From the NCBI RefSeq assembly GCF_900095445.1, contig NZ_FMJL01000034.1, forward strand, positions 1-39,071: DNA of 39,071 bases. The letters are read 5' to 3'. A model generated the notes under the pieces. The model had not been told where the DNA came from and made no database searches. It saw only the letters and a program-made list of their open reading frames with translations. Below, one piece after another: positions 32,079 through 39,071 of the stretch (the stretch's first letter is position 1; every line of letters begins with the position of its first letter). Source of the stretch: Clostridium sp. N3C (GTDB taxonomy: Bacteria; Bacillota; Clostridia; Clostridiales; Clostridiaceae). The translations under genes were made by a program, and so were the position numbers.

Positions 32079-33176
32079 ATGGCTAAGGAAATTAAGAAAA
32101 TAGCTTTATTAACAGGTGGAGGAGATTGTCCAGGGTTAAACGCAGTTATCAGAGCAGTAACTAGGACAGCAATTTTAAAGTATGGTTATGAAGTAATTGG
32201 TTATAAGTTTGGTTACAGAGGATTATATAATAATGACTTTGTACCACTAACTCTAGATAGTGTTACTGGAATCCTTCATAGAGGTGGAACTATATTGTAT
32301 AGTTCTAACAAAGACAATCTATTTGACTACACTGTTGAAGAAGATGGTAAGTTAGTTAAGAAAGATGTTTCTGATGTTGCAGTGGAGAATTTGAAAAAAG
32401 AAGGCGTCGATGTATTAGTTGTAATTGGCGGCGATGGAACTTTAACAAGTGCTAGAGATTTTGCAAGAAAAGGTGTAAATGTAATCGGTGTACCAAAGAC
32501 AATTGATAATGATTTAGCAGCTACAGACGTTACTTTTGGATTTAATACTGCAATAGAAGTAGCTACTGAAGCTTTAGATAGATTACATACAACTGCTGAA
32601 TCACATCATAGAGTTATGGTTTGTGAAGTTATGGGAAGAAATGCTGGTTGGATAGCTTTAGAAGCAGGTATAGCAGGTTCAGCAGACGTAATACTAATAC
32701 CAGAAATTCCATATGATATAAATAAGATAGTTGAAAAAGTAAGAGAGAGAGAAGCTCAGGGAAAGCCATTTAGCGTAATAGTAGTAGCTGAAGGAGCTAA
32801 GTCTAAAGACGGTGAAGTTGTAGTAAGCAAGATCGTTGAAGACAGCCCAGATCCAATCAGATTAGGTGGAATAGCTAACAAGTTAGCACATGATTTAGAG
32901 CAAATAATTAAGGATCATGAAATAAGAAGTACAGTTTTAGGACATATCCAAAGAGGTGGAAACACTTCAACTTATGATAGAATTCTATCAACAAGATACG
33001 GTGTTGCTGCTGTAGAAATGATTAATGAAGGATTATTTGGAAATATGGTTTGCCTAAAGGGTGATAAGATTTCCTATGAAAGCCTAGAAAATGTTATAGG
33101 AAACAATAAGAATGTAGATCCGGAGGGAGAATTAGTAAAGGTTGCAAAGAGCATAGGAATATCTTTCGGAGATTAA
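32079..33176 (+). CDS. 6-phosphofructokinase, ATP-dependent type by signature
   Basis: This is a 365-residue phosphofructokinase. The donor loop is GGDGTLTSARD (117-127), with Gly at the site that is Asp in PPi-type enzymes, so ATP is the likely donor. PKTIDND with Lys140 differs from the Gly of the classical E. coli-type ATP enzyme and is the combination seen in the mixed-substrate clade. LTGGGDCPGLNAVIRA is the N-terminal nucleotide loop, and MGRNAGWIALEAG binds the sugar phosphate. GGAGGGAG precedes the ATG. It is unlike the gene at 10979-12190, which has Asp at the equivalent position. It is followed by a strong terminator. Confidence 0.92.
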   Translation: MAKEIKKIALLTGGGDCPGLNAVIRAVTRTAILKYGYEVIGYKFGYRGLYNNDFVPLTLDSVTGILHRGGTILYSSNKDNLFDYTVEEDGKLVKKDVSDVAVENLKKEGVDVLVVIGGDGTLTSARDFARKGVNVIGVPKTIDNDLAATDVTFGFNTAIEVATEALDRLHTTAESHHRVMVCEVMGRNAGWIALEAGIAGSADVILIPEIPYDINKIVEKVREREAQGKPFSVIVVAEGAKSKDGEVVVSKIVEDSPDPIRLGGIANKLAHDLEQIIKDHEIRSTVLGHIQRGGNTSTYDRILSTRYGVAAVEMINEGLFGNMVCLKGDKISYESLENVIGNNKNVDPEGELVKVAKSIGISFGD

Positions 33177-33187
33177 TAGAGTATAAT

Positions 33188-33218
33188 AAAAGAGCACCTC
33201 ATTGTGAGGTGCTCTTTT
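33188..33218 (+). terminator. Strong terminator
   Basis: AAAAGAGCACCTCA pairs perfectly with TGAGGTGCTCTTTT around TTG, 12 bases after the phosphofructokinase stop. Confidence 0.88.
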
Positions 33219-33319
33219 CCGTTAGTAAATAAAATTAATGCTTAATAAAAGTGTAGCACTGCTATGGGCATTGTGAATACAATATAATGTACTGTTATAA
33301 ATAATTTAAGGAGATATAT

Positions 33320-35410
33320 ATGAGACAGTTTATTATATTGTCTTCCTGCGCTTGGGGAGAGATGCAACAGCGTCCCCATCATATGGCAAAAGCTTTAGCT
33401 AGATTAGGACATAAGGTGGTCTTTATTCAACAAGCTGGACCTAAGCTTGATGTGGATGAAATACCAGACACAAGGCACTTATTAAAAGTCCTGCTCCTAG
33501 GGAAGAAGGTTGTTGATTTCGGGGTAGAGGTTTATAGTTTGATCAACTTCAGCAAACATATAGAATTTATATATGAGCAGTATATAATATTACTAAACCA
33601 TATGATGAACACCAATATGGATACTGTTATAGTAAGTTATTTTCCAAGGTTTGTGGCTCTTTTAGAAAGGGTAAGGGGAAAATATAGACTGGTATACGAT
33701 TGCGTTGATGATCATGAGGATATGGAGTATTCTTATTGGTCTCAGCCTCAAGACATTGAATTGGAGCAAAGAATACTTGAAAGAGCAGACCTTATCCTTA
33801 CAACCAGCACAGGACTATATTTAAGCAAATCTTATGGAAGAAAAAATGTGTTTCTCTCGAAAAATGCAGTTGATTTAGAGAGGTTTTCTGGAGAAAGGGA
33901 AATTCCGGAGGATTTACGAAATATACCAGATCCAAGAGTATGCTATGTAGGTGCTATCTTTGATTGGTTTGACGAAGAACTTTTTTATAAAGTTGTTGAA
34001 GCTAATCCAGATTTGTCCTTTGTTTTAATTGGACCTATTAAAAAAGGAATGATGAGAAAAAGCTTTCATAATCTTTATTTACTTGGTAATAAGCCTCATA
34101 AAAAATTATATGACTACATGTGTCATTGTAAGGTGGGGATAATACCTTTTAAGGACAATATAGATTTAATTATTCACTGTGATCCTATTAAATTCTATGA
34201 ATATGTGGCTAGTGGAATTAAGGTAGTTTCAACTGCTCTACCGGAGCTTTGTATAAATGAGCCCTTTATATTTACTGGCCAGGGCTTTGAAGAATTTAAT
34301 GCTTTACTTAGAAGGAGTATTGTTGAAGGCTTTGATAAAGAAGCTGCTATGAAATTTTTGCAGGAAAATACCTGGGACAGTAGAGCTAAGCAACTAAATA
34401 ATATACTGGATGGAGAAATATTTGAAAGTTATAAGAAGGATTATATTTATTACAAACTTCAAAAAGAGTGGTTTCAGTACTTGAAAAAGTATCCACATCC
34501 TATATTGGAGTCCTTATATGGACTTAGCTATAGAGAAAAAAATGTAGATAAGTTTCTTTATTATTCGGAGAAGGCCTACAAGTTGCAAGCATCAAACTAT
34601 ACCTTGAAGAACTATGTTACTGCTCTTTATATGAAAAATGATATAAAAACAGCAGTTAAAGTGTTAATTCAAGATAGGAATGTAAAAGATCTTTATAAGG
34701 CAGAGTTAATTTCCTTGGCAGAAAAGGATCATAGTGACATTCTCAAGCTAAGGATACTTTTATCTATTAAGCAATTTTCACTATTAAGAAAAGAATTGCA
34801 GAACTTGAATAAGGACAGTAATAAAGGAAAATTTGAATTGGCCCATTATTATTATGAAATAGGCTATTATGATTATGCTTTACTAATCTATTCCAAGCTT
34901 AGATCTTCCTTAGAAGGTGACCAACCTTTGATGTATAGAAATTTAAGTGATATTCTAGCAAAAAAAGGTCATTTATATGCTTCACAAAAACTGCATTTTC
35001 AAATGATGGAAGCTGTAGATAGGATTCTTGGAAATAGTAATAGGCTTTTAGAATGGAAGGAGATTTTTAGCCAGAAAAATTACTGTAAAAGCTGTGGTTC
35101 TAAGGAATATAGCATGATTTTAGAAAGGGCAGATGGCCAGCCTATTGTAGCTTGTAAAAACTGTAGCTTTACATTTCTGAAACTCATCCCCAGTAGCTCT
35201 AATATTCATAAGCTTTATAATGAGAAATATTATAGTAATGAAGAGATTTATGGCTACAGGGGAAGCTTTTATGAAGAAGAAAAGCCCTATATGTTTTTGC
35301 CTAGATTGGAATGGGTAAATAAATCTAATATCTATGGACAAGATAGAAAGCTGTTAGATATTGGTTGTGGTGACGGGGAATTTTTGTCCTATGCTAAAGA
35401 ATCAGGTTAG
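33320..35410 (+). CDS. Glycosyltransferase with TPR region and methyltransferase start, cut by an amber codon
   Basis: As it stands this is a 696-residue protein. Residues 1-375 are a GT4-like glycosyltransferase starting with QRPHHMAKALARLGHKVVFI, with CDPIKFYEYVASGIKVVSTALPE near its end. About 380-570 is helical and TPR-like. Two Cys pairs (C589/C592 and C612/C615) form a zinc-ribbon, followed by the methyltransferase motif I LDIGCGDGEFL (near 679). The frame then meets TAG at 35408-35410 and runs on without another stop to 35845, so the intact gene would be about 841 residues. The expected residue at the stop is Trp (TGG), since methyltransferases of this kind often have GWxVxGVE there. 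AAGGAG precedes the ATG. Confidence 0.85.
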   Translation: MRQFIILSSCAWGEMQQRPHHMAKALARLGHKVVFIQQAGPKLDVDEIPDTRHLLKVLLLGKKVVDFGVEVYSLINFSKHIEFIYEQYIILLNHMMNTNMDTVIVSYFPRFVALLERVRGKYRLVYDCVDDHEDMEYSYWSQPQDIELEQRILERADLILTTSTGLYLSKSYGRKNVFLSKNAVDLERFSGEREIPEDLRNIPDPRVCYVGAIFDWFDEELFYKVVEANPDLSFVLIGPIKKGMMRKSFHNLYLLGNKPHKKLYDYMCHCKVGIIPFKDNIDLIIHCDPIKFYEYVASGIKVVSTALPELCINEPFIFTGQGFEEFNALLRRSIVEGFDKEAAMKFLQENTWDSRAKQLNNILDGEIFESYKKDYIYYKLQKEWFQYLKKYPHPILESLYGLSYREKNVDKFLYYSEKAYKLQASNYTLKNYVTALYMKNDIKTAVKVLIQDRNVKDLYKAELISLAEKDHSDILKLRILLSIKQFSLLRKELQNLNKDSNKGKFELAHYYYEIGYYDYALLIYSKLRSSLEGDQPLMYRNLSDILAKKGHLYASQKLHFQMMEAVDRILGNSNRLLEWKEIFSQKNYCKSCGSKEYSMILERADGQPIVACKNCSFTFLKLIPSSSNIHKLYNEKYYSNEEIYGYRGSFYEEEKPYMFLPRLEWVNKSNIYGQDRKLLDIGCGDGEFLSYAKESG

Positions 35411-35845
35411 CAGGTTTTTGGGGTTGAAATATCTAAAGAGGGTTATGAGAAATGCAAAGAAAAGGGCATAGAAGTTTATAACAAGGAATTGAGAGAGATA
35501 GGCTTTAAAGACAATTCTTTTGATGTGGTTACCCTTTGGGATGTGATAGAGCATTATATTTATCCTAAGGATGAATTGAAAGAAATCTATCGAATATTAA
35601 AGCCAGGAGGGATACTCTTCATATCTACCCCCAATCATAAAAAGGGTAGGCTTATAGGGGCAAATTGGTTTGGATATAATGCATCCTATGAACACTTGTC
35701 TTATTTTGAAGGAATAACCTTATCTAAGATGCTTATGGATGTTGGATTTAGAATAGATACATCCTTCAGCCATGAAAATAATGATTGGAATTTTTATAAT
35801 ATTAAAGGAATAGGGCATATACTTTTAATGTCTGCAGTGAAATGA
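35411..35845 (+). pseudogene. Severed methyltransferase C-terminus
   Basis: This is the in-frame continuation after the amber codon. It begins QVFGVEISKEGYEKCKEKG (motif II region), then DVVTLWDVIEHYIYPKDELK, RILKPGGILFISTPN and later NASYEHLSYFEG, the remainder of a class-I SAM-dependent methyltransferase (motifs II, III and beyond). Independent translation from TTG 35489 is possible but lacks motif I, so the product could not bind the cofactor. It is most simply a broken part of the 33320 gene. Confidence 0.75.
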
Positions 35846-35848
35846 TAA

Positions 35849-35920
35849 GGAGGCTGCTATACTACAAATAAAGAGTCTTAAGAATTCTAGACCTTTAATT
35901 ATATATGTGTAGCAGCCTAT
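35849..35920 (+). repeat. Long-range hairpin after the split gene
   Basis: AGGCTGCTATAC (35851-35862) pairs with GTGTAGCAGCCT (35907-35918), with one wobble, around a 44-base loop. No T-run follows, so it is not a clear terminator. Confidence 0.4.
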
Positions 35921-35942
35921 ATGATAGGAGATACTTGTAATT

Positions 35943-37052
35943 TTAGGATTGTGGTTTATAGGAATTTATAATTTCTTTTGAGCTATTAATTAAGGAGTGA
36001 AAATATTTCCTGTTATTTTGTACAACCTTCGAATAAGGCTTAAATTGTGCCGCCTTTTCGTTATATTCTATAGCAGCTTTAAGGTTGCCAAGTTTAAAAT
36101 AGCATATACTCATTTCTGCATAAGGAAAATAGTCATAGCAGTCATGAATTACAGAACCGATAGTGTTTTTTGGTTTTTCTAGCTTTGTGGCAATTTGAAA
36201 CCACGCAATGGCACGTTCATAGTCTTTTTCTTGGCTGTAAAGTCTTCCAAGCTCACAGCAGATTTCTGCTCTAGGAATTCCGAATTCAAAGGCTCTAAGT
36301 AGGGTTTGTACTGCTTTTTTTGTACTTACAAGTTTTGCATATATTTTGGATAAATCTACACAAGCATCTATATAGTTTGAAAAAAGCCCACCATCTTGAG
36401 CAAGAAACTTTTCGTAATATTTTATTGCTTCAGAATACTTTTTTTGAGCATTTAATTCCCGGGCATAATAGAAATAATTCCTGTGAGATAATTCTTTGCC
36501 ACTTTTGATCCATTTTTCGAATATGTCTAAATTCCTGCTAGATCTTTTCTTTTCTTTTTTATGGGTAACAGCAATTTCAACCTTAATGATTTTTCCGGCT
36601 GGAATAAGATATTCATGTACAGGATCGTGCCACTTAAAGTTTAACCTTCTATTTACTATTCGCTCTCTATAATAGGTGCATAGAGGATTACCCTCTATAT
36701 CTGTACCTAAATTGTATTGCATCATAACCATTCCAACTGAATGATCAAGCTTTTCTTTTAACTCCTTAAGATTTATCCTATCCTTTTCTAAAATCACATC
36801 ATCTGCATCCATCCACATTATAAAATCCTTTGTAGCCTTTGAGAAAGAGTAATTCCTTGCTGCTGAAAAGTCATCTATCCATTCAAAATCATAAATATTC
36901 GATGTATATTTTTTAGCAATTTCCTTTGTTTTATCAATGGATCCTGTATCAACAATAATAATTTCATCAACGATATCTTTAACGCTGTCAAGGCATCGAG
37001 CTAATGTTCCTTCCTCATCTCGAACAATCATGCATAGGCTTATAGTGACCAA
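35943..37052 (-). CDS. GT2-type glycosyltransferase with TPR domain, first paralog
   Basis: This is a 369-residue protein. The glycosyltransferase-2 domain (about 1-200) begins ISLCMIVRDEEGTLARCLDSVKD, contains IIIVDTGSIDKT, and has the nucleotide-sugar motif MDADDVI. The C-terminal half is built of TPR-like helical units (SEAIKYYEKFLAQDG, YERAIAWFQIATKLE, LKAAIEYNEKAAQFK). GT2-TPR proteins of this layout glycosylate surface or exported peptides and proteins in Firmicutes. TTG 37052 is the start, with AGAGGTGG upstream. It is paralogous to 37225-38298 and on the same strand. Confidence 0.88.
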   Translation of the reverse strand: MVTISLCMIVRDEEGTLARCLDSVKDIVDEIIIVDTGSIDKTKEIAKKYTSNIYDFEWIDDFSAARNYSFSKATKDFIMWMDADDVILEKDRINLKELKEKLDHSVGMVMMQYNLGTDIEGNPLCTYYRERIVNRRLNFKWHDPVHEYLIPAGKIIKVEIAVTHKKEKKRSSRNLDIFEKWIKSGKELSHRNYFYYARELNAQKKYSEAIKYYEKFLAQDGGLFSNYIDACVDLSKIYAKLVSTKKAVQTLLRAFEFGIPRAEICCELGRLYSQEKDYERAIAWFQIATKLEKPKNTIGSVIHDCYDYFPYAEMSICYFKLGNLKAAIEYNEKAAQFKPYSKVVQNNRKYFHSLINSSKEIINSYKPQS

Positions 37053-37224
37053 AATACCACCTCTAATAAATGCTTCAATAATAACATATGAAAAAACTGT
37101 GTATAAGTGACAAAGGAATATATTATTTATATTTTCTTATATAGAAATTAAAAAACATCAAAAATTCTACATATCTTAGAATTTTTATTAATATTTGATA
37201 TCTGAGCTATGACAAAATCTATGC

Positions 37225-38298
37225 CTACTCTTTTATAATGGAGTCGAAAAACTTTTGATTAAGAGCAACTGCAGGGTGTTTAGGTTTTAATTTAGCTGCT
37301 TTCTTGTGATAACTTAAGGCAGTATCAAGATCGCCCATATAATAGTAACAGTGGCAAAGCTCTACATAGGGAATAAACTCCCAATACTCATCCATTATAA
37401 AGATCCATGTGAGCTTAGGACGTGGAATGGATAGGGCTAGTTTATACCAACAAACGGCAGTAGAATAATCCTTTTTATCTATATAATGCTTTCCTATAAG
37501 GCATAATACTTCTGCTCTAAGGGGGTCATACTCAAAGCTACGTATTAGGGTTTGTAATGCCAACTTGTCTTTATTTTGCTTTTTGTAAATTTGAGATAAT
37601 TGAATACAAGCTTCTGTATATGGAGAGTATACATCTGGTTTCCTATCTAAGAATTTAAGATAGTATTTTATTGCCTCTTCTATATTTCCTAAAGCATAGC
37701 TTTCACGAGCATAATAGTAAAGGTATTTTGGATGAAAGTTTTTAGAACCCTCTAAAAATCTTTTCAATATGTCCAGATTTCTTTTTGAATTAGTTCCAGT
37801 ACCATTATGAGTAATAGCTATTTCTGTATGAAGGACTTTTCCGTAAAAGTTAATATGCTCGTGAATAGGATCATACCATTTAAAATTGCTACTTCTTTTA
37901 ACTAACCTTTCTCTGTAACATCCGTAGATTTCTTCCCCGTTAGCGTCTCTTTGTACTACATATTTCATTATTATTGCATCATATTCTAGACTGAGCTGTC
38001 TCTTGAGAAGCTTCATTTCTTCAAGATCTTTCTCAAGAACAATATCATCGGCATCAAGCCACATAATGTAGTCTTTTGTTGCCTTTGAAAATGAGTAATT
38101 ACGAGCAGCGGAAAAATCATTGTTCCATTGAAAGTCATAGACTTTATCTGTATATTTATATGCAAGGTCCTTAGTTTTATCTTTGGAGCCGGTATCAACA
38201 ATTATTATCTCATCTACAAGATCTTTTACAGAATCTAAGCATTGACTAAGTACATCTTCTTCATCTTTAACAATCATACATAGACTTATTGAGATCAT
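37225..38298 (-). CDS. GT2-type glycosyltransferase with TPR domain, second paralog
   Basis: This is a 357-residue protein that aligns along its whole length with the neighbour at 35943-37052. The N-termini read ISLCMIVKDEEDVLSQCLDSVKD and IIIVDTGSKDKTKD, the metal motif is LDADDIV, and the acceptor-side signature FKWYDPIHEH matches FKWHDPVHEY in the paralog. TPR-like helices follow (IEEAIKYYLKFLDRKP, LDTALSYHKKAAKLKP). AGGAGG lies 5 bases before the ATG. It is next to the repeat protein gene on the same strand, with 107 bases between them. The two probably arose by duplication and may act on different sites of the same acceptor. Confidence 0.9.
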   Translation of the reverse strand: MISISLCMIVKDEEDVLSQCLDSVKDLVDEIIIVDTGSKDKTKDLAYKYTDKVYDFQWNNDFSAARNYSFSKATKDYIMWLDADDIVLEKDLEEMKLLKRQLSLEYDAIIMKYVVQRDANGEEIYGCYRERLVKRSSNFKWYDPIHEHINFYGKVLHTEIAITHNGTGTNSKRNLDILKRFLEGSKNFHPKYLYYYARESYALGNIEEAIKYYLKFLDRKPDVYSPYTEACIQLSQIYKKQNKDKLALQTLIRSFEYDPLRAEVLCLIGKHYIDKKDYSTAVCWYKLALSIPRPKLTWIFIMDEYWEFIPYVELCHCYYYMGDLDTALSYHKKAAKLKPKHPAVALNQKFFDSIIKE

Positions 38299-38343
38299 TT
38301 TGTCCTCCTGTTAAATAACAATTGTTTTCAATAATGATATTAA

Positions 38344-38374
38344 GTGCTCATTCAGTTATTAACTGAATGAGCAC
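38344..38374. repeat. Perfect 31-base hairpin between the repeat protein and a glycosyltransferase
   Basis: GTGCTCATTCAGTTA and TAACTGAATGAGCAC are exact complements around a single T, so the true loop opens a few pairs. No T-run follows on either strand. It could still be a terminator of the repeat-protein gene (stop at 38406), or a protein-binding site or mRNA barrier in a longer transcript. Confidence 0.6.
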
Positions 38375-38405
38375 AAAATTTACCATAGGATATTATATTA
38401 AGTTA

Positions 38406-39071
38406 TTAAGGCTGTATTCTTGAGTAATCAGAATTAAAGATTTCATTTGTAGTAACTGCTCTTGTAATATCTGTCGTTCTAGAATAAACTGATACACATG
38501 GTGGTAATCCGCCAGGAGTAGTAATCTGCACTTCTACATGGTCTCCAAGTATACTAGCAGGAATTAAGTCACCTGCAAAGGTGATATCTACGGCGCAACC
38601 AGCACTTATAGTTGTAATGGTTGTTGTTATCAAATCACCGTTATCTGCTATTAGTGTTGTCTTTGGGCATGTATCAAGGTTATATGCAGTAATTGTTACG
38701 GGACCTATAGGCTCACTACAATTATTCAATATCATAACTTCTAACAATGGACTTGTTGCATGGAATGGTCCGGAACTTCTATTAGAATTTGTTGCACCAA
38801 GTTCATTTAATATTTGACTAACTTCGGATTTGATTTCTTCTAAACCGAAACTAGGATCAAATACAGCAGCTTCGATAGAGGAAACTTCAAATTGAATTTC
38901 CTGTAAACCGAAGCTTGGGTCAAATATAGCGTCTTCGATAGCGGAAACTTCGGATTTGATTTCTTGTAAGCCGAAGCTAGGATCCAGTACAGCAGCTTCA
39001 ACAACAGAAATTTCAGACTTAATCTCTTCTAAACCAAAGCTAGGATCAGAAAGAGCATCTAATATAGCGTT
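38406..39071 (-). CDS. Repeat-rich protein with a Cys-containing C-terminal domain, N-terminus off the window
   Basis: The frame is open from the window edge (39071) to a stop at 38406, at least 221 residues, so the gene is partial at its start. It contains four tandem 21-residue units (38796-39047) based on DPSFGLEEIKSEVSAIEAAV. The residues before the first unit (NAILDALS) look like the end of another, so more copies probably exist beyond the edge. After the last unit comes a beta-rich domain (SPLLEVMILNNCSEPIGPVT and later NEIFNSDYSRIQP) with three Cys and several Thr runs. The Thr content and the neighbouring glycosyltransferases fit a glycosylated surface or spore protein. I do not recognise the family. 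Confidence 0.75.
   Translation of the reverse strand, partial: NAILDALSDPSFGLEEIKSEISVVEAAVLDPSFGLQEIKSEVSAIEDAIFDPSFGLQEIQFEVSSIEAAVFDPSFGLEEIKSEVSQILNELGATNSNRSSGPFHATSPLLEVMILNNCSEPIGPVTITAYNLDTCPKTTLIADNGDLITTTITTISAGCAVDITFAGDLIPASILGDHVEVQITTPGGLPPCVSVYSRTTDITRAVTTNEIFNSDYSRIQP
38796..39047 (-). repeat. Tandem 63-bp coding repeats (4 copies seen)
   Basis: Units run 39047-38985, 38984-38922, 38921-38859 and 38858-38796. The core DPSFGL is kept in all four, and most third-position changes are silent. Only codon-level drift separates the copies, which suggests selection on the protein. Confidence 0.85.

Noticed and set aside
35408..35410. Programmed amber read-through or pyrrolysine
   Set aside because: TAG ends several neighbouring genes normally, and there is no nearby signal or pyrrolysine gene; a TGG to TAG change is simpler.
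38796..39047. Regular 63-bp repeats as a CRISPR array
   Set aside because: The copies are directly adjacent with no spacers and form one continuous reading frame on the minus strand.

Overview
The window is low-GC, AT-rich DNA from a Gram-positive, spore-forming Firmicute, most likely a Clostridium or close relative. The evidence is the strong purine-rich ribosome binding sites, frequent TTG and GTG starts, many intrinsic terminators, and clostridial gene families: MurT/GatD, PerR-like and Fur-like regulators, tandem HTH-TPR regulators and a viroplasmin-type RNase H. No rRNA, tRNA or CRISPR array was seen. Almost everything reads as chromosomal housekeeping and envelope genes with one small insertion-sequence graveyard. 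Species assignment cannot be made from the sequence alone.

Layout. 1-2.4 kb: three small proteins of unknown function, two of them sharing a C-terminal motif, then a bactofilin and a candidate C-rich small RNA. 2.4-4.7 kb: two divergent exported proteins, an FG-GAP-like protein and a solute-binding lipoprotein. 4.7-8.7 kb: perR, then a probable operon of an anchored unknown protein, a site-2 protease, an ABC ATPase and trmB. 8.8-13.9 kb: a DUF4397 protein, a class-V aminotransferase of cysteine desulfurase type, a PPi-type phosphofructokinase divergent from mntP, a second Fur-family regulator and a small anchored protein. 14.0-17.4 kb: a small acidic protein, oligoendopeptidase F and a rhomboid protease. 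17.4-18.3 kb: decayed remnants of two kinds of transposase with long hairpins. 18.3-22.1 kb: a short FtsH with an apparent 5-codon leader, divergent from a DUF1232 protein overlapping an RNase H gene. 22.2-25.9 kb: two paralogous HTH-TPR regulators and galE. 26.0-30.3 kb: a polysaccharide deacetylase, then gatD, murT and a CapA-like gene on the minus strand. 30.7-33.2 kb: a transglutaminase-like lipoprotein with a degenerate active site and a second phosphofructokinase. 33.3-39.1 kb: a surface-glycosylation-like region with a glycosyltransferase/methyltransferase gene split by an amber codon, two paralogous GT2-TPR glycosyltransferases, and a 21-residue-repeat protein that runs off the window.

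How the genes may work together. MurT and GatD amidate lipid II, and GalE, the deacetylase and the glycosyltransferases also act on envelope or surface polymers. The two phosphofructokinases carry different phosphoryl-donor signatures (PPi-type and ATP-type), so glycolytic flux may use both donors. The last 5.7 kb is the best candidate for a poorly described system: a repeat protein next to three glycosyltransferase genes, plausibly glycosylation of a surface or spore protein. That link is inferred from proximity only.
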